Shown: in pieces, positions 27,698 to 35,567 of the stretch | Layout of the letters: each line of letters opens with the position of its first letter | How positions within the stretch are numbered: the first letter of the stretch is position 1 | Assembly: GCF_018780585.1 (NCBI RefSeq) | Contig: NZ_JADMJL010000038.1 | Span: 62,001 to 126,000, forward strand | Source of the DNA: Methyloversatilis discipulorum | GTDB taxonomy: Bacteria > Pseudomonadota > Gammaproteobacteria > Burkholderiales > Rhodocyclaceae | Direction of reading: 5' to 3' | Length of the DNA: 64,000 nt | The notes under the pieces: model-generated | Told to the model about the DNA's origin: nothing | The model's database searches: none | What the model saw: only the letters and a program-made list of their open reading frames with translations | Position numbers and translations under genes: made by a program

Positions 27698-27722
27698 AAA
27701 AAAGGGGCTTCGGCCCCTTTTT
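27698..27722 (+). terminator. Intrinsic terminator downstream of tRNA-Gly
   Basis: A tract, GGGGC-TTCG-GCCCC stem-loop and T tract, symmetrical and likely active in both directions. It lies in the element side of the junction. A weaker inverted repeat TACAGAC-10-GTCTGTA is at 27666-27689. The rest of the 27656-27881 gap shows nothing else I can name. Confidence 0.75.
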
Positions 27723-27881
27723 CCATTCCAGCGAGCGCCACGGAAATCCACCCACAGCTACCGTTTTTGAGTGACCAATTGAGGCACAAGAATACGGGTG
27801 GGACGGCTACCGGATAGTTGCTGGGGCTGAGCGGGAACCATGACGAGCATAGGGCCTAAGTCATTACTTAGGAGCCTCGAA

Positions 27882-29825
27882 ATGGCACTCTCTGATCTGA
27901 CCGTCCGGCAGGCAAGAACCACCGGAAAACGCTACACCCTCTCCGATAATGACTGCCTGGGCCTGATGGTCTCTGCTGCAGGCGGTAAGTCGTGGATGTT
28001 TCGCTACTACTGGCTGGGCAAGCAAAAACGTATGTCCCTGGGCGGATATCCTGCCCTCAGCTTGCGCGAGGCCCGCGCCGAGCGGGATAAGGCCCAAGCC
28101 CTGCTTGCCAGGGGGGTTGATCCGCAAATCGAGCGTGACCAGCGCCGGCACGCGGCCAAATTGGCGGGTGAATACACCTTTAGGAACGTTTTTGATGCCT
28201 GGGTCGAGCATCGCCGCAAGGAACTCAAGGAAGGCCGCCAGAGCACCCTGTCGCAGATTCTGCGCATCTTCAACAAGGACGTGCTGCCCGCCTTAGGGAA
28301 GATGTCGATCTACGACATTCGCCGCCCTCAGCTCCTGGGAGTTCTGGCGGCGATCGAGAAGCGCAAAGCGTTCACCACCGCCGAGAAGGTTCGCACCTGG
28401 TTCAACCAGATGTTCCGCTATGCCTTGGTCGTTGCCGAGGGCTTGGAGGTCAACCCTGCTGCTGACCTGGATGTGGTGGCCGAACCCAAGCCCCCGGTGA
28501 CCCACAATCCCTATCTGCACCTGCCCGAGATGCCCGAGTTCCTTCAGAAGCTTCGGCTCTACACCCCCCGCGGCTGGCAGACCCAGCTTGGTGTGCGGCT
28601 GCTGTTGTTAACTGGGGTGCGGACGGGCGAATTGCGGCTGGCCGAGCCTGAGCAGTTCGACCTCGACCGCGGCTTGTGGATCATCCCGCCACAATTCGTC
28701 AAGCAGCTCCAGGACGAAATGCGCAAGGCCGGTAAGCGGCCGCAGGACGTGCCGCCCTACATCGTGCCCCTCTCTCTGCAGGCCATCGAGATCGTGCGCT
28801 ATCTTCTGAGCGCGATGCGGCCGGCGCAGAAGTACTTGTTGGCTCATACCAGCGAACTCAAGAAGCGCATCAGCGAAAATACGCTGAACAAGGCCTTGCA
28901 GCTCATGGGTTACGAGGGGCGCCTGACCGGGCACGGCATCCGCGGCACCATCTCGACGGCGCTCAACGAAATCGGCTATCCGAAAATTTGGGTGGATGCA
29001 CAGCTATCGCACTCCGACCCCAACAAGGTCAGCTCGGCCTACAACCACGCCAAATACGTGGAGCCGAGGCGCCGGATGATGCAGGACTGGGCCGATCGCC
29101 TCGACCTGCTCGAACAGGGCGAGGTAGAAGCTGCGAGCGCACACCTGACCATCCGCATCGATGGGGTGCCTGCGATGGCAGAAGTGGAAGAGGCGGTGGG
29201 TGCGGCCCCCATCGTGGCCGAGCCCCCTGTGCCCGGCGTGCAGTCCCTTGTCGCAACGCCCATTGTCGTCACTTCGAGCAGCGGCGGAATCACGTTCCGG
29301 AGACTGTCGCATCTGCCGCCGCCTCCGGTGCATGTCCCAGAGCCGGAAGTGTCCGCGATCCAGCGCGAGCGCGAGGAAATGCTGGCTATCTATGAGTCGC
29401 CGAACAGCCTGCCGGTCCCGTTGTTCGGCAAGCTGGCCGGGAAGTCCAAGGACCAGATCAACCGCGAACTGAAAGCCGGAAAGTTGCTGGCTATCAGCCT
29501 TGGCAATCGGGGACAGCGTGTTCCGGACTGGCAACTGGTGCCGCTCAAACACAGGCTGGCCCAGGTGCTCATGAACCAGTGCCCGCACGCGGATTCTTGG
29601 GGACTTTACCGCATGCTGACCCAGCCGCACCCTGACCTGGGCGATCGCGCCGCCATCGATGCGGTCACGCCGACCAACGTGCCGGCGATCGTACGGGTCA
29701 TCATGGGCGACTACCAGCATCACGAGGATGTGCCCAAGGCCGTCGCCCCGCAGCCCGTCCCGGAAGATGTGCGGCAGAGCGTTCGTAGGCTAGTGGACAG
29801 CGCTGTGGTGATCGAGGGAACCTAA
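27882..29825 (+). CDS. P4-type tyrosine integrase with long C-terminal extension (IntB13-like)
   Basis: Site-specific recombinase of about 647 aa, expected to integrate and excise the element at tRNA-Gly. The N-terminal DUF4102 arm-binding domain spans MALSDLTVRQA to about residue 85. A core-binding domain follows, then the catalytic domain: Arg247 (LLLTGVRTGEL), His351-x-x-Arg354 (HGIRGT), His377 and Tyr387 or Tyr392 (YNHAKYVEPRR). A C-terminal extension of about 230 residues is absent from ordinary 400-aa P4 integrases but present in IntB13 of ICEclc (about 657 aa). The start at 27882 has TAGGAG eight bases upstream; a longer frame from 27840 has no site. It faces away from the tRNA, as in ICEclc. 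Confidence 0.9.
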   Translation: MALSDLTVRQARTTGKRYTLSDNDCLGLMVSAAGGKSWMFRYYWLGKQKRMSLGGYPALSLREARAERDKAQALLARGVDPQIERDQRRHAAKLAGEYTFRNVFDAWVEHRRKELKEGRQSTLSQILRIFNKDVLPALGKMSIYDIRRPQLLGVLAAIEKRKAFTTAEKVRTWFNQMFRYALVVAEGLEVNPAADLDVVAEPKPPVTHNPYLHLPEMPEFLQKLRLYTPRGWQTQLGVRLLLLTGVRTGELRLAEPEQFDLDRGLWIIPPQFVKQLQDEMRKAGKRPQDVPPYIVPLSLQAIEIVRYLLSAMRPAQKYLLAHTSELKKRISENTLNKALQLMGYEGRLTGHGIRGTISTALNEIGYPKIWVDAQLSHSDPNKVSSAYNHAKYVEPRRRMMQDWADRLDLLEQGEVEAASAHLTIRIDGVPAMAEVEEAVGAAPIVAEPPVPGVQSLVATPIVVTSSSGGITFRRLSHLPPPPVHVPEPEVSAIQREREEMLAIYESPNSLPVPLFGKLAGKSKDQINRELKAGKLLAISLGNRGQRVPDWQLVPLKHRLAQVLMNQCPHADSWGLYRMLTQPHPDLGDRAAIDAVTPTNVPAIVRVIMGDYQHHEDVPKAVAPQPVPEDVRQSVRRLVDSAVVIEGT

Positions 29826-29836
29826 TCCACGGGTCA

Positions 29837-29870
29837 GCCTATGGCCGGGATGACGCTTCCGGCCGTAGGC
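29837..29870. terminator. Hairpin between integrase and convergent LysR-domain gene
   Basis: GCCTATGGCCGG / CCGGCCGTAGGC, a 12-bp stem with one G-U pair and a 10-base loop, between two convergent stops. No T tract. Likely a bidirectional terminator. Confidence 0.55.
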
Positions 29871-29873
29871 CCA

Positions 29874-30515
29874 TCACCTTGCACCTTCCCCAGCAATCTG
29901 TAGCGCTCTACGCTCGAACCGCTTGGCAGCAGAATCGGCTTGCGCGTGGGGCCGTTGGAGGTACGTCACGATATTGTAGGGGCCATCGGCGAGCGGTCGC
30001 ATGCCGATCCCCCATTGATGGGCACGCTCGATGCGCGATTGCGCGCATACGCCGATGCCGTAGCCGGATGAGACCCACAGCGCCATCATCTCGAATGAAG
30101 TTGCAGACAGGATGTTCTCTTGGTCCACTGGCATGAGGGAGGCCAACCTCTCGTCCAGCAAGGGGCAAGCCTCCACCCGCCAGCGATAGATTGGATAATC
30201 CTGAAGATCTGAGATGGTGAGCTTCGCCTGGTTAACTAAGCGGGACCGCGGTGGTATCGCAACGGCCATGCTTTCGCACCATAGCCTCCGGCTACTCGTC
30301 AGGTGATCCCCCGCACCGCTAAGAGATAGTCCCGCGTCGTAGCGGCCCTCCTGCAGGCCCGTCATCAACTCTTGATCCGAAACTTCACGCACGGCCATCG
30401 CGACGCCCGGCTCCTGCGCTCGCTGCAGTGCAAGCAGCGCCGACAGCCGTGAAGACGGTACACCTGGCGCTATGGCGAGTGTGAAATTCGGGGGCGGACT
30501 GATGACGTCATGCAT
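29874..30515 (-). CDS. LysR effector-binding domain protein lacking the DNA-binding domain
   Basis: About 213 aa covering only the periplasmic-binding-like co-inducer domain of LysR regulators. It begins FTLAIAPGVPSSRLSALLAL where a LysR protein would be at about residue 90, and no winged helix-turn-helix is encoded upstream. It resembles the same part of the LysR protein at 30946-31839 (SRLSALLALQRAQEP against PRLSALLALCRQEEP; both end with a RPL...TYL-RP segment), so it may be a truncated duplicate. The ATG at 30515 is preferred over a TTG at 30527. Divergent from an XRE gene with a palindromic intergenic region. It could act as a ligand-sensing partner or be a remnant; I cannot tell which. 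Confidence 0.7.
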   Translation of the reverse strand: MHDVISPPPNFTLAIAPGVPSSRLSALLALQRAQEPGVAMAVREVSDQELMTGLQEGRYDAGLSLSGAGDHLTSSRRLWCESMAVAIPPRSRLVNQAKLTISDLQDYPIYRWRVEACPLLDERLASLMPVDQENILSATSFEMMALWVSSGYGIGVCAQSRIERAHQWGIGMRPLADGPYNIVTYLQRPHAQADSAAKRFERRALQIAGEGAR

Positions 30516-30570
30516 GGATACCCCCAAAGAGGCGGCGGGAGGGGATCGAAAAGATCTACCGACATCATAC

Positions 30571-30599
30571 TAAAGAGATATCTTTAACGTGGTTAAAGA
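30571..30599. promoter_or_regulatory. Palindromic operator between the LysR-domain and XRE genes
   Basis: Three copies of one half-site: TAAAGA (30571-30576), then the perfect inverted repeat TCTTTAAC-GTG-GTTAAAGA (30581-30599). The first copy also pairs with TCTTTA across GATA. The position in a divergent promoter, next to an XRE regulator, suggests an autoregulatory operator. Confidence 0.6.
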
Positions 30600-30610
30600 T
30601 CAGTGATTCC

Positions 30611-30919
30611 ATGACGCTTCTGCGAATGCAGAAGCGCACTATTCGGCCTGGACGGCCCGCCGGAGTAACCACCTATGAGTCCGCACCGGCGTTGGCGTTC
30701 GGGCAAGCGGTGCGAGCCGCTCGCCTGGATCAGGGGATTGCTCAGGATGAGTTCGCGGGCTTGGCGGGGATCGCGCGTTCGCACATGGGCAAGATTGAGC
30801 GCGGCGAGCACATGCCGACACTCGCTCTCATTCTAAAAATTTCCCTGGCTCTCAAGATCAGCTCGGCCGAACTGATGACGGCCACGGAGCGCAACCTCTA
30901 CCTTCAGGGCGATGCGTGA
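30611..30919 (+). CDS. XRE-family helix-turn-helix regulator
   Basis: 102-aa protein with a Cro/C1-type helix-turn-helix: FGQAVRAARLDQGIAQDEFA then LAGIARSHMGKIERGEHMPT. This is nearly the whole protein, with no effector domain. The start at 30611 is uncertain; another ATG is at 30626. It probably binds the half-sites at 30571-30599 and controls itself and the divergent LysR-domain gene. Confidence 0.8.
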   Translation: MTLLRMQKRTIRPGRPAGVTTYESAPALAFGQAVRAARLDQGIAQDEFAGLAGIARSHMGKIERGEHMPTLALILKISLALKISSAELMTATERNLYLQGDA

Positions 30920-30945
30920 CGCCGGGTGTGGCGCAGGCGCCGTAG

Positions 30946-31839
30946 CTAATCGCTCTTTGGCGAACGCAAACGCTCGATGAAGCGCTCTACGGGAACGGAT
31001 AGTCCGCTACCGCCTTCGGGCCGAAGCAGGTAGGTGATGATGACGGCCGAATCGAGCGCCAACGGCCGGATCACCACGTCGGGACGTTGGCATACCGCGA
31101 TTCGGGTCGCCGTTGCGAAGCCGATGCCGTAACCAGCTCCGACCAACGTGAGCATCATGTCCAGCGACGAGACATGCTCAACGATGGTGGACTCGCGCTC
31201 CAGGGGATGTAGCAGCCGGGTCAATTCGCGGCAGTAGCCCTCGCAAAGCTGCGGATCGCACATCACCAGCGGGTAACTCACGAGTTCACGTAGCGACACT
31301 TCCTTGTGGGCCAGCAACGGGTGCCGGATCGGCAAGGTCACCACCAGCGGGTCCTGCCAGATGGGCTCCGTCACCAGTCCGTCGCCGACGTCCGCAGTGT
31401 GTGCGAAACCGATCGCGAAGTCGCCGGATCGCAGCCCCCGCAACTGTTCCGCCAGGGTGACCTCGGAGAGCCGTATTTCGATCTCCGGCTCCTCCTGGCG
31501 GCACAGGGCAAGAAGTGCAGACAGCCGCGGGTCGATGGCGCCATCGGAGATGGCGATGCGCACGCTGCCTCTTAGGCCTGCGGCGATCGCCCTGACGTTT
31601 TCTCGTGCCTGCTCCAGGTTGGTGAACAGCCGGCGAATGTCCTGAAGGAAGGTGGTACCCGCTGGCGTCAACCGCGTTCCCCGCCGATCGCGGTCAAAGA
31701 GCAGCACCCCCAGTTCGTCTTCCAATTCCTTGATCGTGCGGGACAGCGGCGGCTGCTCGATGTGCAAGCGCTCCGCAGCACGGGTGAAATGCAGCTCTTC
31801 GGCGAGAGCCACGAAGCAGCGCAAATGACGAAGTTCCAT
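30946..31839 (-). CDS. LysR-family transcriptional regulator
   Basis: Full-length LysR protein of about 297 aa. The winged helix-turn-helix is MELRHLRCFVALAEELHF through AAERLHIEQPPLSRTIKEL. The effector domain follows. The pattern EELHFTRAAERLHIEQPPLS places it near the BenM/CatR group of aromatic-pathway regulators, but no such operon adjoins. Start at 31839 has GAAGGAC eight bases upstream. Its target is unknown. Confidence 0.88.
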   Translation of the reverse strand: MELRHLRCFVALAEELHFTRAAERLHIEQPPLSRTIKELEDELGVLLFDRDRRGTRLTPAGTTFLQDIRRLFTNLEQARENVRAIAAGLRGSVRIAISDGAIDPRLSALLALCRQEEPEIEIRLSEVTLAEQLRGLRSGDFAIGFAHTADVGDGLVTEPIWQDPLVVTLPIRHPLLAHKEVSLRELVSYPLVMCDPQLCEGYCRELTRLLHPLERESTIVEHVSSLDMMLTLVGAGYGIGFATATRIAVCQRPDVVIRPLALDSAVIITYLLRPEGGSGLSVPVERFIERLRSPKSD

Positions 31840-31973
31840 GGGCACGTCCTTCAGCAATCCTGGTCATTGGGTTGGCCACGGCGCATTGCTGCCGAAGTGC
31901 GCTTAGAGGGGGCGAGGTAGTGCTGGGTCCCTCTTCAGGGCGAGGAAAAAGGCCATCGGTGTATCTGAATAAG

Positions 31974-31987
31974 AATACATATGTTCA
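31974..31987. promoter_or_regulatory. Orphan copy of the TGAACA-N2-TGTTCA motif
   Basis: AATACA-TA-TGTTCA: the right half is perfect, the left half weak. It lies within AATACAT-6-ATGTATT (31974-31993), about 135 bp upstream of the LysR start. No metal gene adjoins. Confidence 0.3.
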
Positions 31988-32046
31988 TGTATTAACTCAA
32001 GTCAAGAGTGGTAGCAACTGTTTCGGAACGTGACGCCGAACCCAAC

Positions 32047-32065
32047 CCGCTCAATGCTTGAGCGG
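32047..32065. repeat. Perfect inverted repeat downstream of hppD
   Basis: CCGCTCAA-TGC-TTGAGCGG. One of two stems in the gap after the hppD stop; no T tract. Confidence 0.45.
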
Positions 32066-32091
32066 CTAAGGCCGTACTGACGCCAAAGTAG

Positions 32092-32115
32092 CGCGAGCCC
32101 ACAGAGGGGCTCGCG
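32092..32115 (-). terminator. Strong hairpin after hppD
   Basis: CGCGAGCCC-6-GGGCTCGCG, a 9-bp GC-rich stem about 45 bp past the hppD stop on the minus strand. No clear T tract. Confidence 0.5.
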
Positions 32116-32159
32116 AGATGTAGGACCGAAGGCGCTCTGCCTTCATGGAAAAGCCCAAA

Positions 32160-33248
32160 TCAGGCCGGGTTGATTTCCAACGAGCCACGGTTGATCTGGT
32201 CGCGTTCCATCGACTCGAACAAGGCGCCGAAGTTTCCTTCGCCGAAGCCCTCGCGGTAGTTGCCCTTGCGCTCGATGAACTCGAAGAACACCGGGCCAAG
32301 CAGCGGCTCGGAGAATATCTGCAGCAGCAGGCGGGGCTGGCCGCCTTCGGTCGTGCCGTCGAGCAGAATGCCGCGCGCCTGCAACTCGGGCACGGGCTGG
32401 CCATGGCCGGGCAGGCGCTTTTCCAAGTTTGCGTAATAGATGTCGTTGGGGGCGGTCAGCAGCGGGATACCGGCCATCTGCACGCGGTCGAGCGCATCGA
32501 GTAGGTTGTCGCACAGCAGGGCGATGTGCTGGATGCCCTCGCCGCTGAACTGCATCAAGAATTCCTCAATCTGGCCGCCGCCCTGGCGTGCTTCCTCGTT
32601 CAGCGGGATGCGGATCAGGCCGTCCGGCGCGCTCATCGCCTTGGAAGCCAGGCCGGTGTACTCGCCGTTGATGTCGAAGTAGCGGATCTCCTGGAAGTTG
32701 AAGAACTTCGTGTAGAAGTCGGCCCAGTACGTCATGCGGCCGCGATAGACGTTGTGTGTGAGGTGATCGACGATCGAGAAGCCGTGGCCTTTGGGACGGC
32801 GATCCACACCGGGTAGGAATTCGAAGTCGATGTCGTAGATGGACTTGCCGTCCTCGAAGCGATCGATCAGGTACAGCGGCGCGCCGCCGATGCCCTTGAT
32901 CGCCGGTAGGCGCAACTCCATCGGGCCAGTGGGAATGTCCATCGGCTGCGCGCCCAGCTCCAGCGCGCGGTGGTAGGCCTTGTGCGAATCCTTGACGCGG
33001 AACGCCAGCCCGCAGGGGCTGGGGCCGTGCTCGCCCGCGAAATACGCCGCCTGGCTTTTAGGCTCGCGGTTGACGATGAAGTTGATGTCGCCCTGGCGGT
33101 AGAGCGATACGTCCTTGGAGCGATGCCGGGCCACCTCGGTGAAGCCGAGCTTCTCGAACAGCGGCTCCAGCACGCCGGGCGTCGGCGAGGCGAACTCGAC
33201 GAATTCAAAGCCGCACAGGCCCATCGGGTTGTCAAAAAGGTCGGTCAT
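32160..33248 (-). CDS. hppD: 4-hydroxyphenylpyruvate dioxygenase
   Basis: Non-heme Fe(II) dioxygenase of 362 aa converting 4-hydroxyphenylpyruvate to homogentisate in tyrosine catabolism. Fe ligands are visible: His in [11 protein letters not shown], His in [13 protein letters not shown] and Glu in [13 protein letters not shown]. The C-terminal [19 protein letters not shown] is characteristic. Full length for the family. It stands alone with a divergent Lrp regulator; no hmgA or fahA is nearby, so the element carries only this step. Confidence 0.95.
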   Translation of the reverse strand: MTDLFDNPMGLCGFEFVEFASPTPGVLEPLFEKLGFTEVARHRSKDVSLYRQGDINFIVNREPKSQAAYFAGEHGPSPCGLAFRVKDSHKAYHRALELGAQPMDIPTGPMELRLPAIKGIGGAPLYLIDRFEDGKSIYDIDFEFLPGVDRRPKGHGFSIVDHLTHNVYRGRMTYWADFYTKFFNFQEIRYFDINGEYTGLASKAMSAPDGLIRIPLNEEARQGGGQIEEFLMQFSGEGIQHIALLCDNLLDALDRVQMAGIPLLTAPNDIYYANLEKRLPGHGQPVPELQARGILLDGTTEGGQPRLLLQIFSEPLLGPVFFEFIERKGNYREGFGEGNFGALFESMERDQINRGSLEINPA

Positions 33249-33323
33249 CAGGGGTGTCTCTCTTGGGTTTGGGGTGGAAATCTGGACACCCTAGATGGTA
33301 AGAAAAAGCCCGCACATCATTTC

Positions 33324-33341
33324 TGCAAAATCAATTGCAAA
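33324..33341. promoter_or_regulatory. Direct repeat in the hppD/lrp divergent promoter
   Basis: TGCAAA twice with a 12-bp period (33324-33329 and 33336-33341). A candidate Lrp-family binding element between the divergent hppD and Lrp genes. Confidence 0.4.
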
Positions 33342-33379
33342 TAGACTTCTTGATGCCTGATTCCTGCGTGGTGAAAGAA

Positions 33380-33862
33380 ATGAGCACAGAAATAGTCCTT
33401 GATGGTACGGATAGACGCCTTATTGATGCATTGCAACGCAATGGAAGGTCCACCTTCGACGAACTGGCCGAACACGCAAGCCTGTCGTCCTCGGCCACGC
33501 TGAGGCGGGTGCGCCGCCTCGAAGAGGCTGGCGTCATCGCCGGCTATGTGGCCCTGGTGCACCCCGAACGCATCGGCCTCACCCTCACGGCCTACCTGAA
33601 CGTGCGCCTCGAAAAGCACTCTGATTCGCACAAGCGCAACCCCATGGACGTGTTCCGCGCGTCGGTTCAGAACTGGCCCGAGGTGGTGGAGTGCCACGCG
33701 CTGACCGGCGACATGGACTACCTGTTGCGGGTGGTCGTCAGAGATATGGCCCACTACTCCCGCTTCGTGCTCGATACGCTGCTCAAGCACCCCAGCGTGC
33801 AAGACTGCAAGACCAGCTTCGTGCTGGACCGCGTGAAGAGCACCACGGCCTTGCCCCTATGA
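33380..33862 (+). CDS. Lrp/AsnC-family regulator, probably of hppD
   Basis: About 160 aa. Helix-turn-helix in TDRRLIDALQRNGRSTFDEL followed by SLSSSATLRRVRRLEEAGVI, then the RAM ligand-binding domain (VEVVECHALTGDMDYLLRVV-type segment, LLKHPSVQDCKTSFVLDRVK). Start at 33380 is chosen for usual length; ATG/TTG at 33353 and 33335 are possible. Divergent Lrp-hppD pairs are common, and Lrp proteins there respond to aromatic amino acids, which is inferred here. Confidence 0.85.
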   Translation: MSTEIVLDGTDRRLIDALQRNGRSTFDELAEHASLSSSATLRRVRRLEEAGVIAGYVALVHPERIGLTLTAYLNVRLEKHSDSHKRNPMDVFRASVQNWPEVVECHALTGDMDYLLRVVVRDMAHYSRFVLDTLLKHPSVQDCKTSFVLDRVKSTTALPL

Positions 33863-33901
33863 ACATTCGGCAGGTTGGTGTGGCGGGGATGCAAATAGCG
33901 C

Positions 33902-33932
33902 TTGACCTTCCAACCGTGGCAAGGATCAAACT
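33902..33932 (+). promoter_or_regulatory. CueR-type promoter of the copZ-like gene
   Basis: -35 TTGACC (33902-33907) and a weak -10 CAAACT are separated by 19 bp. The spacer carries the dyad CTT-C-AC-GT-G-AAG. The shared pattern TTGACCTTCC-AC-TGG-AA also occurs at the copA promoter. Confidence 0.6.
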
Positions 33933-33962
33933 TTAAGCATCCCAACCCGAAAGGAGTTTTCC

Positions 33963-34157
33963 ATGCAATTCCATCTCGAAGACATGACCTGCGGCGGCTG
34001 CGCCCGCACTGTGACGAAAACGATCCAAACGATCGACCCCAACGCCAAGATCGTTACGGACCCGCCGACCCGCCGTGTCGAGGTCCAGACCTCGGCCTCG
34101 CAAGAGCAGATCGCCGCGGCCCTGAGCGAAGCTGGCTTCCCGCCGCGCGCGCAGTAA
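33963..34157 (+). CDS. copZ: CopZ-like heavy-metal-associated domain protein
   Basis: 64-aa cytosolic metallochaperone with a single HMA domain. The metal-binding motif MTCGGCARTV holds the C-x2-C pair near the N-terminus, and the rest follows the ferredoxin-like fold. Probably carries Cu(I) to CopA; a mercury role (MerP) is less likely because there is no signal peptide. AAAGGAG lies seven bases before the ATG. A CueR-type promoter precedes it. Confidence 0.82.
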   Translation: MQFHLEDMTCGGCARTVTKTIQTIDPNAKIVTDPPTRRVEVQTSASQEQIAAALSEAGFPPRAQ

Positions 34158-34205
34158 CACCGCGTCGTGGCCGGCATGCACACAGGACGGCCGATGCGAG
34201 CACGT

Positions 34206-34231
34206 GCGCTGCGCCATATCTGGCGCGGCGC
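34206..34231. terminator. Hairpin between copZ and the convergent glutaredoxin-MauE gene
   Basis: GCGCTGCGCCA / TGGCGCGGCGC with a TATC loop, an 11-bp stem containing one G-U pair, ending at the stop of the convergent gene. Bidirectional terminator candidate. Confidence 0.55.
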
Positions 34232-34990
34232 TCAGTGCATCCCAAGGTAGGCGACCTTGGCCCACATCCACAGGGCCATCGCCACCATCATCAGGTTCTC
34301 GGTCAGGGACACGAAGTCCAGCGGCACGTTGCTGTCCCCGCCCACGCAGGCGCACTTGAGTTCCCGGCGATCGACATAGACCGCCTTGAAAACCGACACG
34401 GCCCCGACGGTCCCGATGAACAGCGCCAACGGAATCGACACCCACATCCCCACGCCCGCGACCATCAGGACGCCTGCGATGGCCTCCGCGAACGGGTAGA
34501 AATAGGCATACCGAACCCAGCGCTTGGCCAGCAGGTCGTAGTTGAGGAACATCGTCGCGAAGCCGTCCACGTCCTTGAGCTTCTGCAGCGCCAGGAGACA
34601 CATGGCAAAGGCCACGAGCCACTCTGCCGCCTGAATGCTCCAGAGCTGGCCGAAGGCCGCCCAGCTCGCCGCCAGCGCCATCGCGGCCGCCATGGCGAAC
34701 AGCGCGATCACAGGGGTGTAGGTCACGGCGTTCTTGTCCTTCACGGACATGCCGAAGAATTTGCGTAGGTCGTCGTAGCCGCCCACGCGCCGCCCGTTTA
34801 TGAAGACCTGGGGCGTGGTCTCGACGCCATGCTCCTTCTTGAACGCATCCGTCTGCTCGCGGCTCGCCAAGTGTTTGTCCTCGACCTCGTAGCCCTTGCG
34901 TTTGAGCAGATCGAGCGACTTCAGCCCGTAGGGGCAGGTATGGCCGGGCATGACCATTCGGTAGAGCGTGGCTAGCTTGGGCGCAGACAT
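34232..34990 (-). CDS. Glutaredoxin fused to a MauE/DoxX-like membrane domain
   Basis: 252 aa. The N-terminal glutaredoxin domain (about residues 1-80) has the redox motif C-P-Y-G in MVMPGHTCPYGLKSLDLL, and TTPQVFINGRRVGG with the cis-Pro and glutathione-site residues. The remainder has about four membrane helices in the MauE/DoxX redox-protein pattern, with a C-A-C pair in ELKCACVGGDSNVPL. AGGAGAAG precedes the ATG at 34990. The architecture suggests transfer of reducing equivalents across or at the membrane. Its place in the copper cassette suggests a role in thiol or copper handling, which is inference. Confidence 0.75.
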   Translation of the reverse strand: MSAPKLATLYRMVMPGHTCPYGLKSLDLLKRKGYEVEDKHLASREQTDAFKKEHGVETTPQVFINGRRVGGYDDLRKFFGMSVKDKNAVTYTPVIALFAMAAAMALAASWAAFGQLWSIQAAEWLVAFAMCLLALQKLKDVDGFATMFLNYDLLAKRWVRYAYFYPFAEAIAGVLMVAGVGMWVSIPLALFIGTVGAVSVFKAVYVDRRELKCACVGGDSNVPLDFVSLTENLMMVAMALWMWAKVAYLGMH

Positions 34991-35213
34991 GCAGGACTTC
35001 TCCTGTGTGACTTTCCATGGGCCGGCCGTCACGGATTTAAGGACGTTGATGACCTTTCCAGCCTAACCGACGACCGTGCAAAGGGAGTGTAGACACCTGG
35101 CTCGCGGGTTGGTCTGGCCCACGGGTTGGTTATCTGGCTGCAATGCCGTCAGTCCTCCATCTGCCAGAGCAACCCTGCCGCAGGCCGGTGCGCCTGAGGC
35201 AGCACGCAGGCTC
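34991..35213. other. Intergenic region upstream of the glutaredoxin-MauE gene
   Basis: 222 bp holding the promoter region of the minus-strand gene and the 3' side of the ferredoxin gene. I see no convincing MerR-type promoter or other element here. Confidence 0.4.
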
Positions 35214-35552
35214 CTAGTGGTTCTCCTTGGCATGGTTGATCGTGTACTTGGGGATCTCGACGGTCAGGTCTTCGGTCGCAACGATGGCCTGGCAGCTCAG
35301 CCGCGACTGCGCCTCCAGTCCCCAGGCCCGGTCGAGCAGATCATCCTCGCACTCCTCGACTTCGTTTAGAGAATTAAACCCCTTGCGCACGATGCAGTGA
35401 CAGGTCGTGCAGGCACAGCTCATGTCGCAGGCATGCTCGATCTCGATGCCGTTGTCCAGCAGGGCCTCGCAGATCGAAGTGCCTGCTGGCACGTTCAGTT
35501 CGGCTCCCTCGGGAGCCAGTTCAGGATGGGGCAAGACTGTGATTTTGGGCAT
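35214..35552 (-). CDS. ISC-type [2Fe-2S] ferredoxin
   Basis: 112-aa adrenodoxin-type ferredoxin. Cluster ligands follow the pattern ACDMSCACTTCHCIV (C-x5-C-x2-C) and the distal Cys in SRLSCQAIV. This is the Fdx family normally encoded in the isc operon. Here it is the third gene of copA-cueR-fdx, 15 bp after cueR, so probably copper induced. It may replace a ferredoxin whose cluster is damaged by copper; that is inference. Confidence 0.88.
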   Translation of the reverse strand: MPKITVLPHPELAPEGAELNVPAGTSICEALLDNGIEIEHACDMSCACTTCHCIVRKGFNSLNEVEECEDDLLDRAWGLEAQSRLSCQAIVATEDLTVEIPKYTINHAKENH

Positions 35553-35567
35553 ATCTCTCCTGGCTGC

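Larger units (their letters stand above)
31840..32159. other. 320-bp gap between LysR and hppD genes
   Basis: No gene is seen. It contains a weak metal-type operator (31974-31987) inside a perfect AATACAT-6-ATGTATT repeat, and two hairpins described separately. It may be a junction scar between two cargo modules. Confidence 0.5.

Noticed and set aside
27656-27881. Further tRNA genes (Cys, Leu) after tRNA-Gly as in the E. coli pgsA region
   Set aside because: No cloverleaf or CCA end is seen; the tRNA is followed by element DNA.
30500-30919. LysR-domain/XRE pair as a toxin-antitoxin module
   Set aside because: The LysR fragment has the fold of a ligand-binding domain and no toxin motif; divergent orientation is also unusual for such modules.
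35033-35213. CueR-type promoter for the glutaredoxin-MauE gene
   Set aside because: GGAAAGGT-like half-sites occur, but no -35/-10 pair with a 19-bp spacer on the correct strand was found.
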